Positions 30,117-38,384 of a stretch of 64,000 nt of DNA are shown in pieces. Origin of the DNA: JAFNAG01 sp963824985 (GTDB taxonomy: Bacteria; Acidobacteriota; UBA6911); the NCBI GenBank assembly GCA_963824985.1, contig CAWGRQ010000036.1:324825-388824 (forward strand). The letters are read 5' to 3'. Below the pieces are notes generated by a model. It was not told the DNA's origin. It did not search any database and was given only the letters and a program-made list of their open reading frames with translations. The first letter of the stretch is position 1. Each line of letters starts with the position of its first letter. The translations under genes were made by a program, and so were the position numbers.

Positions 30117-30751
30117 CCCTGCGCCCTCGCATCGCGGCGATCGAGCTGGCCTGCGATCCCGCCCCGTGGGCGGCCCTGGGCTTCGCGGTCGACGCGCGCG
30201 GGCGCTGCCGCATCGGGACCATCGAGCTGGTGCTGGCCGGGGGCGACGGCGGGATCACCGGCTGGGCGCTGCACGGGGCGATCCCGGCTGACGACGGCAT
30301 CGACGGGCTGGCCACCACGGTCGTCGCCGACCCGGGCGACGACCCGGCGCCGGAGCATCCCAACGGCGTGGCGGCCATCGACCACCTCGTGGTCAACTCG
30401 CCGGACACGGCGCGCACCTTCGAGGCGCTGGAGGCCGCGGGCTTCGAGCTGCGCCGGGTGCGCGACGCCGGGACCGCGGAGCGCCCGCTGCGCCAGGGCT
30501 TCCTCCCGACCGCCGAGGCGATCGTCGAGGTCGTGGGGCCCCCGGAGCCCGAGGGCGGCGGGCCGGCCACGTTCTGGGGGCTGGCCCTCGTGGCCGCCGA
30601 CCTCGACGCCACCGTGGCGCGGCTCGGCGAGGCCGTCGGCCCGCCGCGCGAGGCGGTGCAGGCCGGGCGGCGCATCGCCACCGTCGTGCGCGCCGCCGGG
30701 TTGGGGGTGCCCGTCGCGCTCATGTCGCCCCGCACGCCCGGGCGGCCGTGA
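30113..30751 (+). CDS. VOC-superfamily protein (glyoxalase-like domain)
   Basis: Intact, 212 residues, starting MTLRPRIAAIELACDPAP and overlapping the exporter stop as ATGA. The central block GVAAIDHLVVNSPDTARTFEALEAAGFELRRVRDAG is a classic VOC beta-alpha-beta-beta-beta module with the metal-binding His in IDHLVV. FLPTAEAIVEVVGPPEPE carries the C-terminal Glu strand and WGLALVAADLDATVARLGEAVG begins the second module. Its coupling to the glycosyltransferase and exporter suggests modification of, or resistance to, the exported compound; that is inference. Confidence 0.85.
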   Translation: MTLRPRIAAIELACDPAPWAALGFAVDARGRCRIGTIELVLAGGDGGITGWALHGAIPADDGIDGLATTVVADPGDDPAPEHPNGVAAIDHLVVNSPDTARTFEALEAAGFELRRVRDAGTAERPLRQGFLPTAEAIVEVVGPPEPEGGGPATFWGLALVAADLDATVARLGEAVGPPREAVQAGRRIATVVRAAGLGVPVALMSPRTPGRP

Positions 30752-30887
30752 GACCGGTCCGACGCTGACGGCGCGCCCGGGCTCAGGCCAGCCCGCGTCG
30801 CTGTGCTCCGCGTTGTGGATCGGACACCCGTCCAGGTTCTTCAAGTTCCGGTCCGCGGTGATCGCTGGGCCGCCGATGGAGGATCCG

Positions 30888-31499
30888 GTGCCCGCCGCCG
30901 TCGCCCGCCTCCTGCCGTTCATCGCCGTGGCCGCCGCGCTCGTGGCGCCGGCCGATGCCCTGGCCTCCTGCCGGGGGGCCGACGGTCCGGCGAGCGGACC
31001 GCGGGCCGCGACGGCGACCCTGTGCCTCGTCAACGCGCAGCGCACGGCCCGCGGCCTGCGCAAGCTGACGTCCGAGCCCCACCTGGCCGCTGCCGCGGAC
31101 GCGTTCGCGCAGGACATGGTCACGCGCCAGTTCTTCGACCACACCTCGCCCGGCGGGGGCACGATGGTGGACCGGCTGCGCAGCGCGGGCTGGCTGCCCG
31201 CCTCGGGCTCGTGGAGCGCCGGCGAGAACATCGCCTGGGGCACAGGCGGCCTGTCGACGCCGTCGCGCATCGTGGCCGGGTGGATGGCCAGCCCGGGCCA
31301 CCGGGCCAACATCCTGCAGCCGTCCTTCCGGCAGATCGGCGTGGGCATCGCCGCCGGTGCACCCGTCGACGGCGCCGGGCCCGATGGTGCGACGTACGTG
31401 ACCGACTTCGGCGTGCGGTCGTCGCGCGCCACCTCGGCGGCCCGCCGGTCGGCCCCGGCCGTGCAGCTCCACCCCCGCGGGTGGGCCAGGCGCCTATGA
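30888..31499 (+). CDS. Secreted CAP/SCP-domain protein
   Basis: A GGAGG ribosome site five bases upstream favours the GTG at 30888 over the ATG at 30876. The product begins with a signal peptide (ARLLPFIAVAAALVAPADALA). The CAP domain shows FFDHTSPGG, SWSAGENIAWG and GWMASPGHRANILQPSFRQIGVG, containing the conserved His/Glu pair of the CAP cavity, and ends ATYVTDFG. Bacterial CAP proteins of this single-domain type are secreted and bind lipids or have unknown roles. Intact, about 203 residues. Confidence 0.9.
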   Translation: MPAAVARLLPFIAVAAALVAPADALASCRGADGPASGPRAATATLCLVNAQRTARGLRKLTSEPHLAAAADAFAQDMVTRQFFDHTSPGGGTMVDRLRSAGWLPASGSWSAGENIAWGTGGLSTPSRIVAGWMASPGHRANILQPSFRQIGVGIAAGAPVDGAGPDGATYVTDFGVRSSRATSAARRSAPAVQLHPRGWARRL

Positions 31500-31592
31500 T
31501 CTGGTCCCGTCGCCGTCTGATTTCGGACTGAGGCCTTGGAGACGGTCTCAATCCGTGCCCCCGGCTCGGCGATCCCCGTGAGTGTGCCGACG

Positions 31593-31964
31593 ATGACCAG
31601 CCGATCGCCGCTGCGCGTCCTGTTGGTCGACGACGCCGCCGAGATGCGGGCACTGCTGCGGGCGCTGTTCGAGGACCGCGGCGACATCGCCATCTCCGAG
31701 GCCGGCTCCGGAGAGCAGGCGCTCGAGCTCGCCGCGATCTCGCCCCAGCCCGATCTCGTGATCATGGACCATCACATGCCCGGCATGGACGGCGTGACGG
31801 CGACGCGCGAGCTCAAGGCCGTCAGCCCGCAGATCGAGATCGTGGCGTTCACCGCGGTGCCGGGCAACGAGCGCGACTTCGCGCTGGCCGGCGCCACCCA
31901 GCACTTCCGCAAGGACATGTTCAACGCCCTGGTGGCGTACGTGTGCGAGCGGGCGGCCGCCTGA
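31593..31964 (+). CDS. Stand-alone response regulator receiver protein
   Basis: A single CheY-like receiver domain with no output domain. LRVLLVDDAAEM holds the acidic pair, LVIMDHHMPGMDG the phosphoacceptor Asp, FTA the conserved Thr, and HFRKDM the conserved Lys. The ATG at 31593 is preceded by in-frame GTG 31578. About 123 residues. No cognate kinase is adjacent. The tiny ORF at 32038 lies 74 bases downstream. Confidence 0.9.
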   Translation: MTSRSPLRVLLVDDAAEMRALLRALFEDRGDIAISEAGSGEQALELAAISPQPDLVIMDHHMPGMDGVTATRELKAVSPQIEIVAFTAVPGNERDFALAGATQHFRKDMFNALVAYVCERAAA

Positions 31965-32037
31965 TCGCCGCACGACCTTAAGGGACCGCTCAGGCTCCCT
32001 TGGGCGCGCGTTGAGGGTCGCGGTGCACCATGGGTGC

Positions 32038-32133
32038 ATGCTCGAGGTGCTCCACGACATCGTGATCGCTGCCACGGCCGTCGGTGCCGCGGCCGTCTTC
32101 GCGCTCATGGGCTGGGCCGGCCACCAGCGCTGA
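32038..32133 (+). CDS. Putative 31-residue single-helix membrane peptide
   Basis: An ATG-to-TGA frame begins MLEVLHDIVIAATAVGAAAV and continues FALMGWAGHQR. Twenty-odd hydrophobic residues form one membrane helix, and the frame has the coding-type G/C third positions of the region. It lies alone between the receiver gene and the convergent wall hydrolase, with no strong ribosome site (GGGTGC only). A small membrane protein is plausible but unproven. Confidence 0.4.
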   Translation: MLEVLHDIVIAATAVGAAAVFALMGWAGHQR

Positions 32134-32145
32134 GACGGGTGCGGT

Positions 32146-33042
32146 CTACAGCCCGGCGGGATGGCGGGCGACGTAGCCCGCGGTCGAGCGCGCGTCGGCG
32201 TGCCAGCGCGATCCGTCGGCCGAGCGGCCGCTGGTGTCGTAGCGCCGGCCGTCGATGACCATGAACGCGTGGCCGGGGTTGGCGTAGATCGTCACGTACC
32301 GTCCGCGGCCGGGGGAGCCGTAGTGCATGAGCTCGCCGGAGTCCATCGGGCGGTCCAGGCGGCCCATGCCATGCAGCACGTAGGAGACCGAGCCCGAGCA
32401 GTCGTAGCCCGCGGCGTGGAAGCTCCCGTGCCCACCGCCGTAGAGGTAGGGCAGGTGGGCGATGCGGTCGCCCGCGGCGACGGCGCGGCGTAGCAACATG
32501 ACGTGGCGCGGGACGCCACCGGTCGCGCCGCCGCCCAGGCGGGCGCGCTTGAGCACGGGGTGGATGCCGCCGACGCCGAGCGCGCGCCAGGTGCCCGGCC
32601 CGACGATGCCGTCGGCCGTCAGGCCGTGGGCGCGCTGGAAGCCGCGCACGGCTCGGGCCGTGCCCGGGCCGAACACGCCGTCCGCCCCGACCCCGAGCCG
32701 GCGCTGCAGCAGCGCGACCGCCGCGCCGCGGGTGCGGACCCGGCCGCCGCGGGCGGCCGATGAGGTCCGGGCGCGGTGTGCGCGCCGGATCACGCTCCAG
32801 GTCTGCGCGCCGACAATGCCGTCGGCGTGCAGGTGGTGGCGGCGCTGGAAGCGGCGCACGACGCGGGCGGTGCCCGGGCCGAAGACGCCGTCGGGCGCCA
32901 GGTGCAGCGCGCGCTGCAGGCGCTTGACGGCGGCGCCGTGGCTTCCGCGCTTGAGGGGTCGGGCATCGGCGGCGGCAGCGGGCAGGGCCACGAGCAGCGC
33001 CGCGAGCAGGGCGAGAAGGAGGCGGGGGCGGAAGGGCGGCAT
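32146..33042 (-). CDS. Secreted NlpC/P60-like peptidase with two peptidoglycan-binding domains
   Basis: Intact, 298 residues. After a signal peptide (RLLLALLAALLVALPAAAADA) come two PG_binding_1 repeats, GAAVKRLQRALHLAPDGVFGPGTARVVRRFQRRH and GAAVALLQRRLGVGADGVFGPGTARAVRGFQRAH, each with the DGxFGxxT motif. The C-terminal domain has the catalytic Cys in GYDCSGSVSYVLHGMG and His in PGHAFMVIDGRRYDTS, matching an NlpC/P60-type cell-wall endopeptidase. Secreted and probably acting on peptidoglycan cross-links or stems. Upstream 215 bases hold its promoter region. Confidence 0.9.
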   Translation of the reverse strand: MPPFRPRLLLALLAALLVALPAAAADARPLKRGSHGAAVKRLQRALHLAPDGVFGPGTARVVRRFQRRHHLHADGIVGAQTWSVIRRAHRARTSSAARGGRVRTRGAAVALLQRRLGVGADGVFGPGTARAVRGFQRAHGLTADGIVGPGTWRALGVGGIHPVLKRARLGGGATGGVPRHVMLLRRAVAAGDRIAHLPYLYGGGHGSFHAAGYDCSGSVSYVLHGMGRLDRPMDSGELMHYGSPGRGRYVTIYANPGHAFMVIDGRRYDTSGRSADGSRWHADARSTAGYVARHPAGL

Positions 33043-33257
33043 GGTCCGGGCGCCTGCGGGGTGAGCTGTCGGGCTCGCGCTGCACAGGCAGCGCTACCGC
33101 GTCATCCGGACGCGGACTCGCCCCGGCGACCGGTCCGCGGTCGCGATGGGTCCCCCGTCCGTTCGGTCAAGAACGGTTCGGCGCGGCGTCGTTCTAGCAG
33201 CCGAAATCCCTGCTCAGCGCAAGATCCGTTGCAGGTGGCGCACCTGCAAGCCGGCCG
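33043..33257. other. Intergenic region upstream of the NlpC/P60 gene
   Basis: These 215 bases separate the minus-strand peptidase start from the end of another minus-strand gene, so they should contain the peptidase promoter. Lower G+C patches (TTCTAGCAG near 33190) are visible; I could not fix a promoter. Confidence 0.3.
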
Positions 33258-33559
33258 TCAGGCCCCGAAGCGCCGCAGGCTGCGCGTGGCCAGCACCCCG
33301 AAGCCCGCCGGCAGCCCGCCGACCGCCGGCAGCGCCGGCCAGGTGTGGGCGCAGGTCACCGAGCCCACGAAGCCCTGGCGCACGCCCACCCGCAGCCAGC
33401 TCGCCACGAGGACCACACGACCTGCGCCGCCGCGATCACCGCGCCGTGCCGATCCCCTGCGCGACGCCGCCGAGCAGCAGCGACTGCGTGATCGCCGCGG
33501 CGAGCTGGAAGTCCAGGAAGCCCCGACTGCGGGAAGCCCGGCAGGGCGGTGCTGCGCAT
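33258..33559 (-). CDS. Small hydrophobic protein, frameshifted
   Basis: Read with shifts, the sequence is MRSTALPGFPQSGFLDFQLA, AAITQSLLLGGVAQGIGTA and, after further shifts, VIAAAQVVVLVASWLRVGVRQGFVG, giving two likely membrane helices, then TCAHTWPALPAVGGLPAGFGVL and the terminal RSLRRFGA. No family recognised. Its ATG overlaps the stop of the upstream secreted gene by one base (TGATG), so it is coupled to it. Confidence 0.45.
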
Positions 33560-35028
33560 CAGCTCTTGGGCGTCTTCGCGTTGACCGTCGCGGTCGTGCT
33601 GGTTGCCGGCGCGCTGTTCTGCGGTGAGCCGGTCGCGTCGCCGAAGATGAGGTAGCGCCCGGGCGGCTGCGTCGCGCTGGGCGGGAGAGCGACGTTGAGG
33701 GCCACGTGGCCCTCACCGGTCGCGGTGAGGCCGGCCAGGAGCGGCGATGGCGCGTTGAGCGGCACTTCCTGTGCCCCGGCCCAGGTGCCGCCGGCGGGTC
33801 GCGCCGTGCTCAACACCCGCTGGTTGCTCGTCGCGTACTGCGTCCGCTCGGCCCAGACCACCACGGCGCCGCCGGCCGTATCCATGACGATCGGCGCGCC
33901 ATCACGCTGGACTGCCATGGAGATGTGAACGCCCGGTGCCGAGACCGCGCGGGACTTCGTCCAGCCGCCGCCGGCCGAACGCGACCCCACCCAGGCGGTC
34001 GCCGTCGCCTCGCCGGCGTCCGCCCCGAACGAGGGGTAGCCGGCCCAGGTCGCCGTCGCTGTGCCGGAGCCGCCGACTGCGACACCCCAGCCCACGGCCG
34101 GGCCGCCGAGGGAGGCCAGGGTGGTGCGGTTGTGCAGCCGGCCGTCGCGCCCGAGGACGGCACTGACGACGCGGTCACCTGCAAGATCGACGTTGTTCGC
34201 GGCGCGGGCGACCACCCAGACCAGTGTCGCGGTCCGGTCGGCGGCGTAGGCGACGCTGACGCGGTCGTGTGAGACGCCGTAGGAGTCGCCCGCGGACGGG
34301 TCGGCCAGCGTCAGGATCGGGCGGGCGCTCCCATTGGCGGCGACCGGCAGTCCATAGATCGATCCCATCGTGGTCGCGGACGGCCGCCGCGCCCGCCAGG
34401 TCACCAGGCCGCCTCCCCCCGGCGCGGCGGCGACGCCGAGGACGGTCCCGGCCGGGATGACGCCGAGGTCGCCGGGCACGGTCGTCGGTGTGCGAAAGCC
34501 GCCGTCTGCCGGCCGCGTCGCGTACTGGAGGTGCCAGCGGCCGTCGGCGTCGTGACGCAGCCAGGCGGCGACAGCGCTGCCATCGGGCGCGACCGCGACG
34601 CGCGCGTAGTCAGCAGTGCGGCCGGGCGTCGACAGCGCCAGCGGCGTCGTCCACTGCCCGGCCGGCGACCGGAACACCACGCGCACGCGCCGGTAGACGC
34701 GAGGCCGAGCGCTGCGCCGGGTGTAGACGATCACAAGCTCTCCGTCGCGCGCGCTGCCCGCGGAGGCGCCGCCCGCGAGGGGGAAGCCGTTGTCCGTCGT
34801 CGGCTCACCGACCGACTCGGCGACCTCGGGGACAGGACCGCCGACGGGCACGTCGCGCACGGATCCCTCGCTGCCGACGAGGAAGACGCCGTCGGGCGCC
34901 GGCACGGCGGACGGAGCCACGTCCGGGCCGGGGATCAACAAGGGCGGCTGCCACGTCAGCGCGCCAGCCACGGCCGGTGCGGCGAGTGCGAGGGCCACGG
35001 ACAGCAGGACGGGACGCCACGGCGACAT
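33559..35028 (-). CDS. Large secreted beta-rich protein of unknown function
   Basis: An intact 489-residue protein beginning MSPWRPVLLSVALALAAPAVAGA, a clear signal peptide. The mature part consists of repeated strand units such as ARVAVAPDGSAVAAWLRHDADGRWHLQYATRP, GVAAAPGGGGLVTWRAR, VSVAYAADRTATLVWVVARA, GVAVGGSGTATATWAG and MAVQRDGAPIVMDTAGGAVVVWAE: a pattern of hydrophobic strand, small-residue turn, and W at the strand end. This looks like a beta-propeller. No enzymatic motif found. It is the first gene of a two-gene unit with the small hydrophobic protein. Confidence 0.7.
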   Translation of the reverse strand: MSPWRPVLLSVALALAAPAVAGALTWQPPLLIPGPDVAPSAVPAPDGVFLVGSEGSVRDVPVGGPVPEVAESVGEPTTDNGFPLAGGASAGSARDGELVIVYTRRSARPRVYRRVRVVFRSPAGQWTTPLALSTPGRTADYARVAVAPDGSAVAAWLRHDADGRWHLQYATRPADGGFRTPTTVPGDLGVIPAGTVLGVAAAPGGGGLVTWRARRPSATTMGSIYGLPVAANGSARPILTLADPSAGDSYGVSHDRVSVAYAADRTATLVWVVARAANNVDLAGDRVVSAVLGRDGRLHNRTTLASLGGPAVGWGVAVGGSGTATATWAGYPSFGADAGEATATAWVGSRSAGGGWTKSRAVSAPGVHISMAVQRDGAPIVMDTAGGAVVVWAERTQYATSNQRVLSTARPAGGTWAGAQEVPLNAPSPLLAGLTATGEGHVALNVALPPSATQPPGRYLIFGDATGSPQNSAPATSTTATVNAKTPKS

Positions 35029-35164
35029 GGCGTCAGTCTCCGTCGCGGAACGACCGCAGACATCCGGGGCGCACGCGCTTGCGCGTCCGTAGTGCCCCGA
35101 GTCACCTGCCCATCGAGGGACGGACGACTCGACCCACCCCGCCGCGGCCGCCGCCTTCCATGCG

Positions 35165-36705
35165 TCAGTGCGATGTCCCGCGCTCGGGGCTGCTGTAGGT
35201 GGGCTCGGCCACCGGCGACGCGGCGCCGATCTCCTCCAGCGCGGAGAGATGCACCGGGTGGGGCCCGCGGACGACGGGGATGAGCATCGCCATCCCCGCG
35301 CCGGCGATCGCCGCGCCCGCGCAGACCAGGAACGCCGTGCGGAAGCCCGCGTCGCTGGGAAACGCCGAGCCGGCGGGGCGGCTGCCGGTGAGGATCGTCG
35401 CGCAGACCTGGCCGCCGAGCGAGGCGCCGATCATGCGCATGACCGTGTTGAACCCGGTCGCCTCGCCCGTCTCGCCCTGCGGGACGGCGTCGATGATGAG
35501 GTTGGGCATCGCGGCGTAGGCGAGCCCGATGCCGCCGAGCGTGACGGCGGTGAAGAGCAGGATCTCGAGCTCGGTGTCGTGCGCGACGCCCATGGCGCCC
35601 ATCCCCACCGCGGTCGAGAGGCCGCCGAGCGCGAGCGGGATCCGGCTGCCGAACCGGGCGCCGAGCGGTGCCCGAGAGCGGACCGACGACGAGCATCATG
35701 AGCGCGCCGGGCAGCGATGAGCAGGCCGGCCTCGGTGGCGTCGGCCGAAGCCGTAGCCGGTGGAGGTCGGCGCCTGCACGAGCTGGGGGACGAGCACGAA
35801 GGCGCGAACATGCCGAAGCCCGACGAGCACGGTCACGAGGTTGGTCATGAGCACGGGCGGGCGCGACAGCGTGGCGATGTTGGCCAGCGGCTCGGGCGGT
35901 GGCGCGCTCGAGGACGCACCCAGCCGGCAAGGACGACGAGGCCGGCGGCGATCAGGCCAGCGTGCGCGTACGCCGCCAGCCCCAGACTTGGCGCCTGGCT
36001 GATGGCGATCAGCGGCAGGACGAGGCCGATGCGCCAGGACGACGGCGCCGCGGACGTCGACGCGGGCGGGGCCGGCGCTCGGGCGACTCGGGGACAAGCG
36101 CCCAGGACGCGCCGCCGGCCAGGATGCCCATCGCGGCGCCCACCCAGAAGATCCAGTGGTAGCTGGCGTGGTCGACGAGCAGGCCACCGATGACCAGGCC
36201 GCAGGCCGGCGCCGATGCCCACCGTGGCGGAGATGAGCCCGATGCTCGTGCGCACCCGGTCGGGCGGGAACTCGTCGCGGATGATCCCGAAGGCCAGCGG
36301 GAAGACGCCGACGGCCGAGCCCTGCAGCACCCGGCCCGCGACGACGCCGGCCATCGAGCCGGCCAGCGCCGAGACGACGTTGCCGACGGCGAACAGCGCC
36401 AGCGCGACGACGAGCACGCGCCGCTTGCCGAACATGTCGCCCAGCCGCCCGAAGATGGGCGTGAGGACCGCGGCCGCCAACAGGTAGCCCGTGAACGTCC
36501 AGGCCACGGCGCCGGCGGTCGAGTCGAAGACGCCGATGAGCTCCGGCAGCGCGGGGAACAGCATGGTCTGACCCATGGCGTAGGCCATGCCGGCGCTGCC
36601 GAGCACGAGCAGGCTGCGGGTGGCATGCGGCCGGGCCTCGGTGGCCCGCAGGGCCGTGGGCTGCCGGGCACCGTCGGTGTGCGATGGGTCTCGGCCGGGC
36701 TCCAC
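35165..36705 (-). CDS. MFS transporter (DHA2/EmrB-like), frameshifted
   Basis: The GTG at 36705 starts a cytoplasmic N-terminus; helices begin at SLLVLGSAGMAYAMGQTMLFP. AVAWTFTGYLLAAAVLTPIFGRLGDMFGKRRVLVVALA contains motif A (GRLGDMFGKRR) and the motif D1-like WTFTGYLL of drug:H+ antiporters. VFPLAFGIIRDEFPPDR and, after shifts, IGLVLPLIAISQAPSLG, MMLVVGPLSG and IGLAYAAMPNLIIDAVPQGETGEATGFNTVMRMIGASLGG follow, matching DHA2 14-helix exporters. Shifts near 36210, 36060, 35900, 35820, 35745 and 35670. Ends YSSPERGTSH. Confidence 0.88.
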
Positions 36706-37150
36706 TGCCCGGAAACCTAGTGCCTGCCGAGGGCCGGAACGGTCGGTCGGTCCGCTGGGCGGAATGCGCCGTCCGGACCACGTGGGTCCGGACGGCTCCG
36801 CCCGGTCATGGGCCACCACTATTTCCTAACGTCCCAGGACGTGTGTCTTATGCCTGGGCGGCGTGACACTCCCGACCCCGGGACTGGCCGCCGGCCCGAG
36901 GGCCGGCGCGTTGCCGCGGTGGGTCCGCCGCGAGGAACCGGACCCCGGTCGAGTGGGTGGCCCGCCGGACGTCACAGCCTAGCTGATGCGCTCGACCGCC
37001 GCGGACTCATCGGACGTCCGCAAGCCTGCTAGCCTCTGTCAGGTACAGGTCGAGCGAGACCCGCTCGGCAAAGCAGTGCCCGTGTGTCCGCAGTCGTTGC
37101 CACGAAGCATCCTCCGCGTAGCACCAGAGCACCAAGTAGGAGGACCAGAC
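36706..37150. promoter_or_regulatory. Leader and promoter region of the cold-shock gene
   Basis: A 445-base gap between the divergent MFS gene and cspA. Near its centre is a perfect hairpin, CGCCGGCC-CGAG-GGCCGGCG at 36889-36908. Further on, TAGCCT at 37030-37035 fits the actinobacterial TAnnnT -10 pattern, which would give a 5' leader of about 110 bases before cspA, as cold-shock genes often have. The leader itself has lower G+C than its surroundings. The -35 was not clear. An AGGAGG ribosome site is at 37138-37143. Confidence 0.45.
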
Positions 37151-37354
37151 ATGGCTACTGGAACCGTCAAGTGGTTCAGCGACGAGAAGGGCTTCGGCTT
37201 CATCACCCCCGACGACGGAGGCAAGGACCTCTTCGTCCATCACTCGGCGATCAACAGCGACGGCTTCCGCTCGCTGCCCGAGGGAGCGAAGGTGAGCTAC
37301 GAGGCTGAGAGCGGGCCCAAGGGCCCCAACGCGGTCAACGTCCAGCAGCTCTAG
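37151..37354 (+). CDS. cspA: Cold-shock protein CspA
   Basis: An intact 67-residue cold-shock domain protein: MATGTVKWFSDEKGFGFI and DLFVHHSAI, with both RNP motifs (KGFGFI and LFVHH). It binds single-stranded RNA and DNA and melts structured mRNA. A strong AGGAGG lies seven bases ahead of the ATG. An actinobacterial-type product ending VNVQQL. The tiny zinc-ribbon frame follows 44 bases downstream, then a terminator. Confidence 0.97.
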   Translation: MATGTVKWFSDEKGFGFITPDDGGKDLFVHHSAINSDGFRSLPEGAKVSYEAESGPKGPNAVNVQQL

Positions 37355-37398
37355 GAGCCGCTGCGGCGCGGAACCGCGCCGACGAGAGGATCATCACC

Positions 37399-37503
37399 AT
37401 GATCCGCATGATCTGCGGCAGCTGCCTGCGTCTGTTCGACGCGCACCTGCACGGCCATCGCAGCAGCTGTCCCCATTGCGGGGGCGCGCTGCGGTCGCAC
37501 TGA
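37399..37503 (+). CDS. Tiny zinc-ribbon protein downstream of cspA
   Basis: A 34-residue frame: MIRMICGSCLRLFDAHLHGH, then RSSCPHCGGALRSH. Two CxxC knuckles (ICGSC and SCPHC) 15 residues apart plus three flanking His make a compact zinc ribbon. GAGAGG, ten bases ahead of the ATG, could be its ribosome site. It lies between cspA and a strong terminator, so it may be co-transcribed with cspA. Confidence 0.65.
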   Translation: MIRMICGSCLRLFDAHLHGHRSSCPHCGGALRSH

Positions 37504-37508
37504 GATCC

Positions 37509-37540
37509 GAGCCCGGGGCGCCAGACGCCCCGGGCTCTTG
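37509..37540 (+). terminator. Strong hairpin terminator after cspA and the zinc-ribbon gene
   Basis: A perfect 12-base-pair stem, GAGCCCGGGGCG paired with CGCCCCGGGCTC across the loop CCAGA (first arm from 37509, second to 37537), followed by TTG. It is positioned six bases after the tiny zinc-ribbon stop. Confidence 0.8.
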
Positions 37541-37557
37541 CTCGTCCAGGGGCCGGC

Positions 37558-37730
37558 TCAGGCGCCGGGCAGCGAGCTCGGCTGACCTCGCCGGGCTCGA
37601 GCACGTAGTTCGTGAGGCCGAGGTCCGGGAAGCGCCCCTGCTCCAGCAGCGCCGAACGGCCCCAACCCGGGGCCGTGCGCCATGGCGTCTCCGTTGCGTT
37701 GAGGACGCGCCACCCGTTGCGATCGCTCAT
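37558..37730 (-). pseudogene. Truncated cupin-type protein remnant
   Basis: From ATG 37730 the sequence reads MSDRNGWRVLNATETPWRTA, PGWGRSALLEQGRFPDLGLT and NYVLEPGEVS, the start of a cupin-family protein in which further strands with metal-binding His would follow. Here it breaks off; after a shift only LPGA and a stop remain. About 57 residues against roughly 150 expected. Another cupin of the same opening style (GWFILNL...) is complete at 45217. Confidence 0.55.
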
Positions 37731-37787
37731 GACGGCCAGCCTGGGGCGGACCTCGTCGTCCTGGGCGCCCCCTACGATCCCCCGCCG

Positions 37788-38330
37788 ATGCCGCCCGCCA
37801 CCACCGCCCGCCGTCGCCGGCCCCGCCCGGCACCCCGCCCCGAGACGCCCGTGGAGGCGCGCGCGGGCGAGGCCCTCGTGTGGACCGACGGCGCCTGCAG
37901 CGGCAACCCCGGGCCCGGTGGGTGGGCGGCGATCGTCGTCGGGCCCGGGGGTGGCGCGCCCGTCGAGCTGTCCGGCGGCGAGCCGCACACCACGAACAAC
38001 CGCATGGAGTACAGGGCCGCGCTGGAGGGCCTGCGCTCGCTGCCGGCCGGCAGCGTCGCCTGCATCGTCACCGACTCCCGGCTCCTGCTCGACTCGATGA
38101 CCAAGTGGATCCACGGCTGGAAGCGCAAGGGCTGGAAGACCGCGGCGGGGGCCCCGGTCAAGAACCAGGATCTCGTCACCGCACTGGAGGCCGAGATCGC
38201 CCGTCACGCCGAGATCCGCTGGCACTGGGTCAAGGGCCACGAGACCGGCGACCAGCACGCCCACAAGGCGCTCAACGACCGCGCCGACCGTCTCGCGGTC
38301 GCCGCCGCGCAGGCCGCCGCCATGGCCTGA
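37788..38330 (+). CDS. rnhA: Ribonuclease HI
   Basis: Cleaves RNA in RNA-DNA hybrids. The ATG at 37788 gives a Pro/Arg-rich N-terminal extension of about 25 residues before the catalytic core: LVWTDGACSGNPGPGGWAAI (first Asp), NNRMEYRAALEGL (Glu), CIVTDSRLLLDSMTKWIHGW (second Asp), HWVKGHETGDQHAHKALNDRAD (basic loop and fourth acidic residue). All four carboxylates are present. 180 residues, no frameshift. Confidence 0.95.
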   Translation: MPPATTARRRRPRPAPRPETPVEARAGEALVWTDGACSGNPGPGGWAAIVVGPGGGAPVELSGGEPHTTNNRMEYRAALEGLRSLPAGSVACIVTDSRLLLDSMTKWIHGWKRKGWKTAAGAPVKNQDLVTALEAEIARHAEIRWHWVKGHETGDQHAHKALNDRADRLAVAAAQAAAMA

Positions 38331-38384
38331 CGCACGGCCGGTCGGCCGTGCGTGCGCGGCATCGGCGCCGGGTAACGCGGCACC

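Noticed and set aside
37558..37730. Complete small cupin
   Set aside because: Only the first 50 residues match and no metal-binding His motif is present, so I call it a remnant.
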